This document shows positions 51,961 to 61,498 of a stretch of 64,000 nt of DNA, in pieces (position 1 is the stretch's first letter; every line of letters begins with the position of its first letter). A program made the translations under genes and the position numbers. The stretch comes from Sphingomonas sp. So64.6b (GTDB lineage Bacteria; Pseudomonadota; Alphaproteobacteria; Sphingomonadales; Sphingomonadaceae). The DNA lies in contig NZ_CP048817.1 in NCBI RefSeq assembly GCF_014171475.1, positions 1,736,001 through 1,800,000 of the forward strand, in the 5' to 3' direction. The notes beneath the pieces are model-generated. The model searched no databases and was not told the origin of the DNA. It was given only the letters and a program-made list of their open reading frames with translations.

Positions 51961-53488
51961 ACCAACACCCGGCACGCCGTTGCTGCACGTGCGGCAGCGC
52001 GGCTTGCTGACCATCGGCGTGATGGGTGCGATGATCATGCAGATCCTCGACACCACGATCGCCAATGTCGCCCTGCCGCATATGCAAACCAGCCTCGGCG
52101 CGACCATCGATACGGTCACCTGGGTGTTGACCAGCTATATCGTCGCCTCGGCGATCGCGATTCCGGCGACCGGCTGGCTTTCCGGCCGGTTCGGCTCACG
52201 CAACCTGTTCCTGTTTGCGGTGGCCGGCTTCATCGTCGCGTCGATGCTGTGCGGCACCGCCGTCAGCCTCGAAGAAATGGTCGCATTCCGCATCTTCCAG
52301 GGCGTCACCGCAGCCTTTATCGGCCCGCTGTCGCAAACCGCGATGCTCGACATCAACGCGCCCGAGAACCAGGCAAAGGCCATGTCGGTCTGGGGCATGG
52401 GGGTGATGGTCGGACCGATCATGGGGCCGGTGATCGGCGGTTGGCTGACCGAAAGCTATAATTGGCGCTGGGTGTTCTACGTCAATCTGCCGATCGGCAT
52501 CGCAACTTTCGCGATCCTGTGGTTCCTCCTGCCCTCACGTCCGCGCGAGAGCCGCTCGTTCGACATCACCGGCTTCGCGCTGATCGGCATCGCCGTCGCC
52601 AGCTTTCAGCTGATGCTCGATCGCGGCCAGCAGGAAGACTGGTTCTCCAGCTGGGAAATCATCGTCGAGGGCGGCGTCGCCCTGGCCGCGCTGTGGATGG
52701 GCATCGTCCACCTTGCGACGGCGAAAAAGCCCTTATTTGATCGTGCGCTGTTCAAGAACCGCAATCTGATCGTCGGCATGTTCTTCATGGTGGTGATCGG
52801 CATCTCGACCATGGCGCCGATGGCCCTGCTCCCACCAATGCTGCAGTCACTGTTCGGCTATCCAGTGATCGATACCGGCCTGATGCTCGCGCCGCGCGGG
52901 GTGGGCGTGTTGTTGTCGATGGCGCTTGCCGCCCGTCTCATGGGCAAGGTCGATACGCGCATCGTGATCGCGGTCGGACTGGTCATCTTCGCCTTTTCGC
53001 TGCGCCAGATGGCGGGCTGGTCGTTGGACATGGATTTCTGGCCGGTGATCATCAGCGGCTTCGTTCAGGGCATCGGCATGGGCCTCGTCTTCATGCCGCT
53101 CAACTCGCTCGCCTTTGCGACGCTGAGCGGGGCATACCGGACGGATGGCGCCAGCCTGCTCAACCTGACGCGCAGCATCGGGCAGTCCGCCGGCATTTCG
53201 ATGGTTACGACCTTGCTCGCGCGCAACTTGCAGCAAAGCCATTCCGATCTGGCCAGCCATGTGACGTCGACGACGATACCAGCGCTCGATCTCGGTGCGC
53301 TCGATCGCTTCGGGAGCTTATCGGACGGCGTGTTCGCCTTTGCCGACGGCATGATCAACCAGCAGGCGGCGATGGTCGCTTATATCGACGATTTCTACCT
53401 GATGGCGTGGATCTCGATCGCGGTGGTGCCGCTGGTCTTTCTGTTGTCGAAGCCAAAGGGCAAGATGGAAGCCGTGCACGCCGAATAG
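51953..53488 (+). CDS. emrB: DHA2-family MFS multidrug transporter (EmrB-like)
   Basis: A 511-residue drug/H+ antiporter with about 14 membrane helices, the DHA2 topology. Motifs: the loop 2-3 motif WLSGRFGSRNLFL, LDTTIANVALPHMQTS in helix 1, motif C GPIMGPVIGGWLTE and FYVNLPIGIATFAILWFLLP. It works with the EmrA-like adaptor (overlapping genes) to expel hydrophobic compounds, presumably across both membranes. The substrate is unknown; a MarR regulator at the head of the operon suggests induction by the compound. Confidence 0.96.
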   Translation: MAEPTPGTPLLHVRQRGLLTIGVMGAMIMQILDTTIANVALPHMQTSLGATIDTVTWVLTSYIVASAIAIPATGWLSGRFGSRNLFLFAVAGFIVASMLCGTAVSLEEMVAFRIFQGVTAAFIGPLSQTAMLDINAPENQAKAMSVWGMGVMVGPIMGPVIGGWLTESYNWRWVFYVNLPIGIATFAILWFLLPSRPRESRSFDITGFALIGIAVASFQLMLDRGQQEDWFSSWEIIVEGGVALAALWMGIVHLATAKKPLFDRALFKNRNLIVGMFFMVVIGISTMAPMALLPPMLQSLFGYPVIDTGLMLAPRGVGVLLSMALAARLMGKVDTRIVIAVGLVIFAFSLRQMAGWSLDMDFWPVIISGFVQGIGMGLVFMPLNSLAFATLSGAYRTDGASLLNLTRSIGQSAGISMVTTLLARNLQQSHSDLASHVTSTTIPALDLGALDRFGSLSDGVFAFADGMINQQAAMVAYIDDFYLMAWISIAVVPLVFLLSKPKGKMEAVHAE

Positions 53489-53918
53489 GCGGCTCCGCCT
53501 GACCCGCGCGCCCGGCGGCCGTTATTTCAGATTAAGCATCTGATATATATGAAATTATATGAGCCGATCACCGGGGTAACGGCGAAAAAAGATCTGCAAC
53601 AATGGGTGTCCCATATCTCGCCGACCTCACGCCTGCGGCGCTCGTTTCCACAGCAATGGCACCGAAGCGATTCAACCATGACACGGGATCGGGCATGCCG
53701 TCTCTTGCCAGACTTATACCGCCTCGCTCTTTCATATTGTCGAAAACAGCATGCAGCGCGACGAGCGTTTAGCGTGGGTTTTGCTCTACCTCATCCGTTC
53801 GCCCCGAGCTTGTCGAAGGGCCGTTCTTCTTCCGTTGTAATGTGGGCGAAGAAAGAACGGTGCTTCGACAAGCTCAGCACGAACGGAGAGGTGGTTTGGC
53901 CCTATCCAATGTGATGCT
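53489..53918. repeat. 430-bp convergent gap with dispersed REP-like repeat, copy 2 (arms 53795-53886)
   Basis: Between the convergent emrB and GFA genes. The arms 53795-53831 and 53848-53886 form a near-perfect hairpin of about 37 bp (CCGTTCGCCCCGAGCTTGTC... / ...GACAAGCTCAGCACGAACGG). The core is the same as in the element at 13215-13339. A GGCGG-CT-CCGCC hairpin (53489-53500) directly after the emrB stop may be its terminator. The remaining DNA, including an A/T-rich patch at 53524-53562, carries no recognisable gene. Confidence 0.8.
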
Positions 53919-54356
53919 TCAGCGCAGCATCGTCGCAATGAACTCGGCGATCGGCGGTGTCTCGTCAAAGGTCGGCACGCCATCGGCGATCACCACCCAG
54001 GGCTGCTTGCGCCTGACCCACATGTGCAGGCGCGGGCTGAGCTGATCGCTCACATCCAGCGTCCCGGCGCGCAGCACGACCAGTCCTGGCCGCGCGCTGT
54101 TGGTGTTTAAGATACGCGTATGACAGGTGCCGCACAGCCGCTGATGCGATTCATGCCCACTTGGATTGATGAACCGATACTCGACCACGGGCCCGGTGAC
54201 GCTGATCGCCCCTTCCGGCAGCAGCGCGCTCTGGCTGAACGCGCTGCCCGCCCAGCTCTGGCAGGTCAGGCAATGGCAGCAATAGATCGCCGGCGCCGCA
54301 TCGAGCGCCAGGACGTAGCGGACGGCGCCACAATGGCAGCCGCCCTCTACACTCAT
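53919..54356 (-). CDS. GFA-family zinc protein (second copy)
   Basis: A 145-residue GFA/CENP-V-fold protein with the metal motifs GGCHCGAVRY, CCHCLTCQSWAG and CGTCHTRIL. It is shorter and clearly different from the one at 49817-50320, so the two are diverged paralogues rather than a recent duplication. The family is associated with glutathione-conjugated aldehydes; the catalytic role of most members is untested. It ends next to a REP-like hairpin and follows asd by one base on the same strand, so it may be read from the asd transcript. Confidence 0.9.
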   Translation of the reverse strand: MSVEGGCHCGAVRYVLALDAAPAIYCCHCLTCQSWAGSAFSQSALLPEGAISVTGPVVEYRFINPSGHESHQRLCGTCHTRILNTNSARPGLVVLRAGTLDVSDQLSPRLHMWVRRKQPWVVIADGVPTFDETPPIAEFIATMLR

Positions 54357-54357
54357 C

Positions 54358-55386
54358 TCAGGCCGCCTTTTTCAGGTGCCGTCGCCCAAGCAGTTCGGCG
54401 ATCTGCACCGCGTTGAGCGCCGCGCCTTTACGCAGATTGTCGCTGACGCACCACAGGGTCAGACCGTTCTCCACGGTTGAATCCTCGCGCACACGGCTGA
54501 CGAACGTGGCAAATTCGCCCACGCATTCGATCGGCGTGATATAGCCACCATCCTCGCGCTTATCTATCAGCATCACGCCGGGTGCTTCGCGCAGGATATC
54601 CTGCGCCTGCTCGGCCGACATCTCGTCCTCGAACTCGATATTGATCGCTTCCGAATGGCCGACGAACACCGGCACGCGCACGCAGGTCGCGACCAGCTTG
54701 ATCTTCGGATCGAGGATCTTTTTGGTCTCGACCACCATCTTCCACTCTTCCTTGGTCGATCCGTCGTCGAGGAAGCTGTCGATGTGCGGGATCACGTTGA
54801 AGGCGATCTGCTTGGTGAATTTGTGCGGCTCGGCCGGATCGCCGACAAAGATGTTGCGGCTCTGCTCGAACAGCTCGTCCATGCCCTGCTTGCCCGCGCC
54901 CGAGACCGACTGATAGGTCGCGACGACGACGCGCTTGATCTTCGCCACATCGTGCAGCGGCTTCAGCACCACGACCATCTGCGCGGTCGAGCAGTTGGGG
55001 TTGGCGATGATGTTTTTGCGCAGATAGCCGTCGATCGCTTCCGGGTTCACCTCCGGCACGATCAGCGGCACATCGGGATCCATGCGATAGAGCGACGAAT
55101 TGTCGATCACCGTGCAGCCCGCCTTGGCCGCGATCGGGGCATAGACGGCAGTCGCTTCGGAGCCGATCGCGAACAGCGCCATGTCCCAGCCGGTCCAGTC
55201 GAAATGCTCGATATTCTGGACCTTGAACTGTTTGCCGGTATCGCCGTAATCGACCATCAGGCCCTGGCTGCGTGACGACGCCACGACGGCGATCTCGTCA
55301 GCCGGAAATTCACGCTCCGCGAGGATGTTGAGCATTTCGCGCCCGACATTCCCCGTCGCGCCTGCGACCACTACCCGGTAACCCAT
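54358..55386 (-). CDS. asd: aspartate-semialdehyde dehydrogenase
   Basis: A 342-residue Asd, which reduces aspartyl phosphate to the semialdehyde, a branch point to lysine/diaminopimelate, methionine and threonine. The nucleotide motif is VVVAGATGNVGREML, the catalytic Cys in IIANPNCSTAQMVVVLKPLH (near residue 134), the substrate region TYQSVSGAGKQGMDELFEQS and the catalytic His in CVRVPVFVGHSEAINIEF. The Met at 55386 has GGGAG upstream; a Met four codons earlier is possible. It is one base upstream of the second GFA gene and is followed at a distance by the DPP-IV gene, which has its own promoter region. Confidence 0.97.
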   Translation of the reverse strand: MGYRVVVAGATGNVGREMLNILAEREFPADEIAVVASSRSQGLMVDYGDTGKQFKVQNIEHFDWTGWDMALFAIGSEATAVYAPIAAKAGCTVIDNSSLYRMDPDVPLIVPEVNPEAIDGYLRKNIIANPNCSTAQMVVVLKPLHDVAKIKRVVVATYQSVSGAGKQGMDELFEQSRNIFVGDPAEPHKFTKQIAFNVIPHIDSFLDDGSTKEEWKMVVETKKILDPKIKLVATCVRVPVFVGHSEAINIEFEDEMSAEQAQDILREAPGVMLIDKREDGGYITPIECVGEFATFVSRVREDSTVENGLTLWCVSDNLRKGAALNAVQIAELLGRRHLKKAA

Positions 55387-55504
55387 GTTCACTCCCATTC
55401 GTCAGCACGGGGCGCGGTACTCCCGCTGACCCCGGCACGCAAGCAAGCGGAGCTTTATCCCGCCCGCCCCGCATCGAAACTAACCAAGCTTGCCAAAGTC
55501 ACCG

Positions 55505-57745
55505 CTATCTTGCCGACGGCTTGCCCTTCACCTCGCGGTCGAGGAAGTTCAGGATCGTCGTCCAGACATGGATGTCGCGCACCGCCGAATGCGTCTTGCC
55601 CGGATAGAGCATCATTTCGAACGGCACATTCTCCGCCTGCATCCTGGCCGCGAAAGCGGTGCTGTTGTCGAGCACGACATTGTCATCGGCCATGCCGTGA
55701 ACCAGCAGCAGCGGATCGGCGATCTTCGCCGCGTCATCGATCGCATCGGACGTCGCATAGGCTTTCGCGTCTTTCTTCGGATCGCCCATGTAACGTTCGG
55801 TATAATGCGTGTCGTACAGCTCCCATTTGGTCACCGGCGCGCCCGAAACACCCGCGGCATAGACGCCCGGATTGGCCTCAAGCATCTTGAGCGTCATATA
55901 GCCGCCATACGACCAGCCATAGGTCGCGATCTTGCCGGCATCGACGAATGGCTGTTGTTTGAGCCATTTCGCGCCCGTCAGCTGATCCTCGACCTCGACT
56001 GAGCCCATCGCGCGAAAAATCTGATCCTCAAACGCCGTGCCGCGATTGGCCGAGCCGCGATTGTCGATCTGGAACACGATCCAGCCTTGCGACACCAGAT
56101 ACTGGTGGAGCGAGCTGCCCCAGTTACGGCTCACGGTCTGCGAGTGCGGGCCGCCATAATGTTCGAAGAATACCGGATATTTCCGACCCGGTTCGAGCAC
56201 CGGCGTCAGCATCTCATAATAAAGCGTGCTGCCATCAGCTGCCTTCAGCGTGCCGAAAGCGGGTGAGCGGTGCTGCTGCAGGAACGGGAAATAGGGATGC
56301 CCGGGACGAAGTGCATTCTCGTTGATCCATGACAGCCGCTTGCCTGCGGCATCGCCGAGATAGATCTGGGTCGGCCGGTCGGGGTTGGAACGCGACACGA
56401 TCATCCGCGATGCGTCCGCATCCATCGTCGCGCCGTTCCACCAGCCCGGCTCGGTCAGCCGCGAAATGACGTTCGGTCGCGCGACATCGACCGAATAGAC
56501 ATGCTGTTCGAGCACAGCGTCCTTGTTGCCGGTGAAGAAGATGCGCCCCTTCGCCTCGTCGAACCCGACCATGCCGGTAACCACCCAGGGGCCTTTGGTC
56601 AGCTGCGTCCATTTGCCGCCCTTGAAGCGGTAGAGATGGGCATAGCCGTCCCGCTCCGACGTCCAGATCAAACCGCCGTCATTCAACGCACGATATCCGT
56701 CGTTCAGGTTGACCCAGCTTTTCGGCCCCGACTTTTCGCTGAACAGGATGGTCGACTTACCAGTGGCCGGATCGACCTTGAGCATGTCGAGGACGGTCTG
56801 ATCGCGGTTCTGGCGCTGCACGAGCAACGACTGTCCGTCGGGCGTCCAGTCGACCCGCGCGAGATAGATGTCGCTTTCCTTGCCAAGGTCGACCTTCACG
56901 CGGCCGCTGCCATCAGGGTTCATCACATAAAGTTCGACCAGCACGTTCGGTGTGCCGGCGGCGGGATAGCGCTGATCGAACACCTTGGTGCCATTCGCGC
57001 CGATCGCGGCACGCGTGACGACGCCGACCGGCGCTTCGTCGAACCTTTCGACCGCGAGTCGCCGGTCGCCCGGCGCCCACCAGTAACCGGTGCGGCGGCC
57101 TATTTCTTCCTGCGCGACGAACTCCGCTTCGCCCCAATGGACGGTGCCCGCGCCATCATTGGTCAGCGCCATTTCCTTACCACCAAGCGGCTGCACGAAC
57201 AGATTCTGATCGCGCACGAAACTGACGAACGCACCGTCGGGGCTGATCTTCGGATTGAGCTCGCCGGCCGTCGTTGCGGTCAGGCGCGTGACCTTGCCGT
57301 CAAGCGTTGCGAGATAAAGGTCGCCATCGAGCGGCACCAGGACCGACTTGCCGTCGGGCGACCATTCATACGCGACGATCCCTTTCGACCCGCCGATCCG
57401 TGCGCGTTCTCGCTGCATCTTTTCGGCCTCGGACAGTTCCGCGCCGGTGCCGAATTTCTTCGAATCCACCAGCATCCGTTCCTTGCCGGTCTTTGTGTCG
57501 AGCGCCCACAGGTCGAGCCGATCCTTGTCGTCCGCACGTGGACGCAGCGACGTGAGCAAGCTGCCGTCAGGCGATAGCTTGAGCAGCTTTGGTTGCGATC
57601 CTGCCAGGTCGGGCGACGCGTAGACCCGCTGCAATGTCAGTTTCTGCGACGTCACGGTCTGCGCCGCGGGGGCCGGCTCAGCCGCCATGGCGGGCACAGC
57701 GACGCCCGCGAGCATGACGCCCGCCAGCAGCCAGGATTTCCGCAT
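55505..57745 (-). CDS. S9-family peptidase, dipeptidyl peptidase IV type
   Basis: A 746-residue secreted serine peptidase. A signal peptide (RKSWLLAGVMLAGVAVPAMA) is followed by an eight-bladed beta-propeller (residues ~40-480; repeats such as VLVPLDGDLYLATLDGKVTR and the EE region FVAQEEIGRRTGYWW that binds the substrate N terminus) and the alpha/beta-hydrolase domain: YGWSYGGYMTLKMLEANPG (nucleophile Ser), LLVHGMADDNVV (Asp) and LYPGKTHSAVRDIH (His). It removes X-Pro dipeptides in the periplasm or outside. The start at 57745 has TGGAG upstream. It may work with the M2 peptidase in peptide feeding. Confidence 0.96.
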   Translation of the reverse strand: MRKSWLLAGVMLAGVAVPAMAAEPAPAAQTVTSQKLTLQRVYASPDLAGSQPKLLKLSPDGSLLTSLRPRADDKDRLDLWALDTKTGKERMLVDSKKFGTGAELSEAEKMQRERARIGGSKGIVAYEWSPDGKSVLVPLDGDLYLATLDGKVTRLTATTAGELNPKISPDGAFVSFVRDQNLFVQPLGGKEMALTNDGAGTVHWGEAEFVAQEEIGRRTGYWWAPGDRRLAVERFDEAPVGVVTRAAIGANGTKVFDQRYPAAGTPNVLVELYVMNPDGSGRVKVDLGKESDIYLARVDWTPDGQSLLVQRQNRDQTVLDMLKVDPATGKSTILFSEKSGPKSWVNLNDGYRALNDGGLIWTSERDGYAHLYRFKGGKWTQLTKGPWVVTGMVGFDEAKGRIFFTGNKDAVLEQHVYSVDVARPNVISRLTEPGWWNGATMDADASRMIVSRSNPDRPTQIYLGDAAGKRLSWINENALRPGHPYFPFLQQHRSPAFGTLKAADGSTLYYEMLTPVLEPGRKYPVFFEHYGGPHSQTVSRNWGSSLHQYLVSQGWIVFQIDNRGSANRGTAFEDQIFRAMGSVEVEDQLTGAKWLKQQPFVDAGKIATYGWSYGGYMTLKMLEANPGVYAAGVSGAPVTKWELYDTHYTERYMGDPKKDAKAYATSDAIDDAAKIADPLLLVHGMADDNVVLDNSTAFAARMQAENVPFEMMLYPGKTHSAVRDIHVWTTILNFLDREVKGKPSAR

Positions 57746-57848
57746 CGTCCATCTCCAGTCCCGAATTGTCTGCGCCACACGAACGGCAGCGGAATGCCGT
57801 ACGTTATCGCGGGCGTTCGAGTTTGGGTAAAGGGGCGATAACCGGATC

Positions 57849-59291
57849 TCAGGCGACGACGGGCCGCGTTCCCGTTGCCGTCCGGCCCCCTCTTCGCAAC
57901 GGCAGAATCCGCCCGGAGATGATCGATCGCCAGGCCCATTCGACCGGCGCGATGGCGTAATCGCGCAGATACCGGTTCGCCGCCCATAACAGCAATGCGT
58001 TCACCGCCAGCGCGGTCAGCATCAACCCCATCCAGCCCTGCTGCCCGTACAGGCCGAGCGCGAACGGCGGATAGAGGATCCACAGGCAGATAATCGTCTG
58101 CAGGATATAAAGGGTCAGTGCCGTGCGCCCGGCCGCTTCGAACGGTTTGAGCAACTTGGTACCGGCGACCGTGCCGAGCAGGACATAGACCAGGCCGATA
58201 TGACCGATGGTCGTCGCCAGCCGCGTCACTTCGCCGGTTGCCAGGATCATGTGCGGATAATCGTCGAACTGCGTTTCCCAATATGCCGCAACGGCGCGAC
58301 CGGTCAGGCCGATGGCATAGGCGATGAGTGTTGCGCGCTGATAAAAGGATCGCGAGCGGTTGCCCTGGATGATGCCCCATTTGAACAAGGCGGCACCGAT
58401 CAGCATCGTCCCCGCCGCTTCCCACACGAACGCCCATTCGAGGAACATGGCATCTCCGATGCCGTCGGAGAAACCCCAGAGGAAGAAAATGGTCGTCCAC
58501 GCGGCCTTCGCCCAGCTCATAGAGGTACCGGTGGCATCTGAACGCGCCTTATCCTCGGCTGCGATACGGGTGGCGTCTTCGGCCTTTTTCTTGGCGCGTT
58601 TATCGGCACGCTCGGCTTGATCCTTGACCTTACCGATCTCGGTCGCGGTGAGCTTCTGGCCCGCATCGCGCTTCGCGCGCAATTGCGCGACCTCGCTCCG
58701 CGCCTGTTGCGCCATAGTCAGCCCGATGCCGCCGCCGATCAACTGGAGCATTGCCAGAGTAAGGCCGATGCCAAGCAGGACCTTTGGCCCGCAGCGGCGG
58801 AACAGGAATGCGACCATCGCCGCGATGCCATAGGTGTGGAGGATGTCGCCCGGCCACAACAAAATGAAGATGTGGACCAGGCCGAACAGGAACAGCACGA
58901 AATTGCGCCAGTAATATCCGCGCAGGACCGCCGCCTCGCCGAACAGGGCACGCCCGATCCGTCGGATGCGGCTGGCGGGATCGGTGGCCGAGGTCTCCAA
59001 CGCGCTCGCCGCGCGATCGGTCAGGATCACCATGCCGACACCAAAGAGCATTTCGAGCATGCACCGCGCGGTGCCGTCGGCGAAGATCTCTCGCAGCCAC
59101 CACGCGACCTGATCGGCCTGGGTCCAGCCCAGATGCCGGATATCGTCGAACGACGCCCAAAGCGACCCGCCCATGTCGTTGATATTCATGAACAGGATGC
59201 CGAGGATCGCGATTCCGCGCAGAATATCCAGCCCGGCGACGCGCGGCGCGCCGTCCGGTTCCACTGCCGTGGTCATTGCTCCGTCGCTCAT
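57849..59291 (-). CDS. DUF418-domain membrane protein
   Basis: A 480-residue polytopic membrane protein. It begins VAGLDILRGIAILGILFMNI, the DUF418/acyltransferase-3-like entry motif, with about ten helices. The DUF418 signature lies in the C-terminal third (LLKPFEAAGRTALTLYILQT and GPxEWxWR-like IAPVEWAWRSIISGRILP). A charged, helical insertion of ~55 residues (QARSEVAQLRAKRDAGQKLT, EIGKVKDQAERADKRAKKKA and the acidic continuation) follows helix 5 and is not part of the usual domain. The family function is unknown; a transport or acyl-transfer role is possible. It sits upstream of the DPP-IV gene by 103 bp. Confidence 0.88.
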   Translation of the reverse strand: MSDGAMTTAVEPDGAPRVAGLDILRGIAILGILFMNINDMGGSLWASFDDIRHLGWTQADQVAWWLREIFADGTARCMLEMLFGVGMVILTDRAASALETSATDPASRIRRIGRALFGEAAVLRGYYWRNFVLFLFGLVHIFILLWPGDILHTYGIAAMVAFLFRRCGPKVLLGIGLTLAMLQLIGGGIGLTMAQQARSEVAQLRAKRDAGQKLTATEIGKVKDQAERADKRAKKKAEDATRIAAEDKARSDATGTSMSWAKAAWTTIFFLWGFSDGIGDAMFLEWAFVWEAAGTMLIGAALFKWGIIQGNRSRSFYQRATLIAYAIGLTGRAVAAYWETQFDDYPHMILATGEVTRLATTIGHIGLVYVLLGTVAGTKLLKPFEAAGRTALTLYILQTIICLWILYPPFALGLYGQQGWMGLMLTALAVNALLLWAANRYLRDYAIAPVEWAWRSIISGRILPLRRGGRTATGTRPVVA

Positions 59292-59431
59292 CGCCCGCCC
59301 TTTCGAAAAACCCCCCGTCGGAATAAACCGACCAGCGAGTGTATTGCAAACATAAAGCAGTGGAGAGGAAGGATCGACCGCCTGTCGTACGGGAGGTTTG
59401 AAACCGGCGGCGCCGGCGTTAAGGGCATGCG

Positions 59432-59566
59432 ATGGACTATCCCGATGAACCAGAAACCCGGACCTGGATTACCGTCGCCCGGGAAAAATCAGTCTATGTC
59501 TTCGGTCTGCTTTTCGTGCTCGCCTGGTTCGCGCTGCTCTATTTCATGTTCCACGATGTGATGTAG
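59432..59566 (+). CDS. 44-residue membrane miniprotein
   Basis: A short frame encoding MDYPDEPETRTWITVAREKS, then the hydrophobic VYVFGLLFVLAWFALLYFMF and a short HDVM tail. The acidic N terminus and one membrane helix, with AAGGG nine bases before the ATG and a TAG stop, are good evidence for a real product despite its size. It lies 140 bp from the divergent DUF418 gene and 36 bp before the GTG of the next membrane protein on the same strand, so it may be its small partner. No family is recognised. Confidence 0.6.
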   Translation: MDYPDEPETRTWITVAREKSVYVFGLLFVLAWFALLYFMFHDVM

Positions 59567-59602
59567 CGGCGGCTTGACGAGCGGTCCGCAAAGAGGAATT
59601 TT

Positions 59603-61039
59603 GTGAGGTTCTGGTCTCGCAGCAAGGCGCTATCGATCGCCCCACCCGCGCTTATCATTTTAGCGGGCGTGACGGCGACGGGCTTCGCCTATTGGCCGGG
59701 GTTGATGACATGGGACGCGGTCCGCCAATATGATCAGGCGATAAGCGGCGCGTTCGACGATTGGCACCCGCCGGTGATGGAATGGTTGTGGCGGCAACTG
59801 ATCCCGCTCCACGCCGGGCCTGCCCCCATGCTCCTGCTTCAGCTGACACTCTTCTGGGGTGGCCTGGCACTGCTTGCCGGATGGGCACTGCGCGAGCGGC
59901 GGCATGGACTCGCAGTGGCACTGGCAGCGTGTGGATTGCTGCCGATCGCGCTCGCACTGACCGGTGCAGTGCTAAAGGACTGCCTGATGGCCGGCGCGTT
60001 GCTGTCCGCCACCGGCCTGCTGGCGTGGCAAACGCATGGGCAAACATATGGACGTCGGCCCGCAGCGCGGGTCATGATCCCGACACTGGCCATCATCTTG
60101 CTGATCCTGGCGGCGACGTTGCGCTTCAACGCCTTTCTCGCCGGGGTCCCGATCATCGTCGCGCTGATGCCGGCGGCGGCGCGGCGCGGCTTGTTGCGGG
60201 TCGCTGGCACCTCGACAATCGCGGCGATCGTTCTGATCTTCGCGCTGCCCGTCGCCAACCGGCTAATCGGCGCGCAGTCGAGCGGCGTCGAGATGTCGCT
60301 GGTCATCTTCGATCTCGGCGGCATTACCGAACATAGCGGCGTGGATGCTTTTCCTCCGCTGGCGGTGGCCGACCCGGTGTCGGTCAATCATCAATGCTAT
60401 TCGCCGGTCAAATGGGACCCCTATTCCTGGTGGGTCGACGAGCCCTGCGCGATCGGCTTCGCCGATGCGCGCGCCGCAATCGCTGCGCGGCATGAAAGCC
60501 CCTACGCGTTTCTCGCCAGGGCGATCCTGAAGCATCCGGTGGCTTATGCGGAGCACCGTCTTGCGCATTTCAATATCAACACGCGTTTCCTGGTCCATGA
60601 CGAGATCGAGCGGCCGGTGCAGGTCGAGTCCGCCCCCAATGACTGGGGCTATCGCGTGCCCCCAAACGCGCTCCTCTCAGCGATCGACGGCGTTGCCCTG
60701 GCCAGCGCGCATACACCGCTGGACTGGCCAATCGTATGGCTGGCGCTGGCGTTCGGCGTGCTGACGATCGCGGGCAACCTGCCGTCTCGCGGTATCGTCA
60801 TCCCGGTCGCGCTGTCGGCCCTGCTCTACGGTCTGGGCTATAGCGTGTTCAGCGTCGCGGCAGAGCTTCGCTATCATCTATGGACGATGCTCGCGACGGC
60901 CATCGCACTGGCGATCACTGCCGCCGATCTGATGCGCGAGAATAGCGGCGTGTCGCGTCAGCGGCTGTTCTGGGGGTTCACCCCCGCCATGACCGTCACC
61001 GCGCTATGCATCGGTTGGCGGTTGATCCCGGGCCTGTAA
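59603..61039 (+). CDS. polytopic membrane protein, GT-C-like
   Basis: A 478-residue membrane protein with about 10-12 helices. The N-terminal part (VTATGFAYWPGLMTWDAVRQ, then YDQAISGAFDDWHPPVMEWL) has an Asp-rich first loop, as in GT-C-type glycosyltransferases of the PMT/ArnT or Rgt kind, and a large periplasmic domain (residues ~230-370, with Cys and Trp) lies between the two helix groups. The catalytic identity is not shown. The GTG start has AGAGGAA upstream. It follows the 44-residue miniprotein by 36 bp and converges with rplS. Its role could be glycan modification of the envelope. Confidence 0.72.
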   Translation: MRFWSRSKALSIAPPALIILAGVTATGFAYWPGLMTWDAVRQYDQAISGAFDDWHPPVMEWLWRQLIPLHAGPAPMLLLQLTLFWGGLALLAGWALRERRHGLAVALAACGLLPIALALTGAVLKDCLMAGALLSATGLLAWQTHGQTYGRRPAARVMIPTLAIILLILAATLRFNAFLAGVPIIVALMPAAARRGLLRVAGTSTIAAIVLIFALPVANRLIGAQSSGVEMSLVIFDLGGITEHSGVDAFPPLAVADPVSVNHQCYSPVKWDPYSWWVDEPCAIGFADARAAIAARHESPYAFLARAILKHPVAYAEHRLAHFNINTRFLVHDEIERPVQVESAPNDWGYRVPPNALLSAIDGVALASAHTPLDWPIVWLALAFGVLTIAGNLPSRGIVIPVALSALLYGLGYSVFSVAAELRYHLWTMLATAIALAITAADLMRENSGVSRQRLFWGFTPAMTVTALCIGWRLIPGL

Positions 61040-61104
61040 CGCGAACGAGGCGCGGAAGCTCTCGCCTCCACGCCCCGCGTGATGCTTGAGATTTGTCGCC
61101 CCGA

Positions 61105-61497
61105 TTACTCGGCAGCGACGGTGCCCTTGGCCGGGCGCGTATCGCGGCGCTCGGCGATACGTGCCGACTTGCCGGTGCGGCCACGCAGATAATAGAGCTT
61201 CGCGCGACGGACGGCGCCCTTGCGCACCACCTCGATCGAATCGATGTTCGGCGAATAGAGCGGGAAAACGCGCTCGACGCCTTCACCGAACGAAATCTTG
61301 CGCACGGTGAAGTTCGAACCCATGCCCTTGTTCGAACGCGCGATGCACACGCCTTCGTAATTCTGCACGCGGGTGCGCTCGCCTTCGACCACCTTCACGC
61401 CGACCTTCAGCGTGTCGCCGGGGCGGAATTCCGGGATCTTCTTGTTCTCGAGAAACTTGGCGATGTTCTCGGCTTCGATCGTCTGGATGAGATTCAT
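61105..61497 (-). CDS. rplS: 50S ribosomal protein L19
   Basis: A 130-residue L19. Signature segments are [40 protein letters not shown] with [20 protein letters not shown], and [19 protein letters not shown]. It sits at the 30S-50S interface (bridge B8). Its start follows the trmD stop by one base, and the two form a two-gene transcript. The C-terminal extension ([16 protein letters not shown]) is typical of alphaproteobacteria. Confidence 0.99.
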   Translation of the reverse strand: MNLIQTIEAENIAKFLENKKIPEFRPGDTLKVGVKVVEGERTRVQNYEGVCIARSNKGMGSNFTVRKISFGEGVERVFPLYSPNIDSIEVVRKGAVRRAKLYYLRGRTGKSARIAERRDTRPAKGTVAAE

Positions 61498-61498
61498 C

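Noticed and set aside
53549..53914. 121-codon frame after emrB
   Set aside because: Half of it is the REP-like hairpin (the frame reads through both arms) and it shows no coding character.
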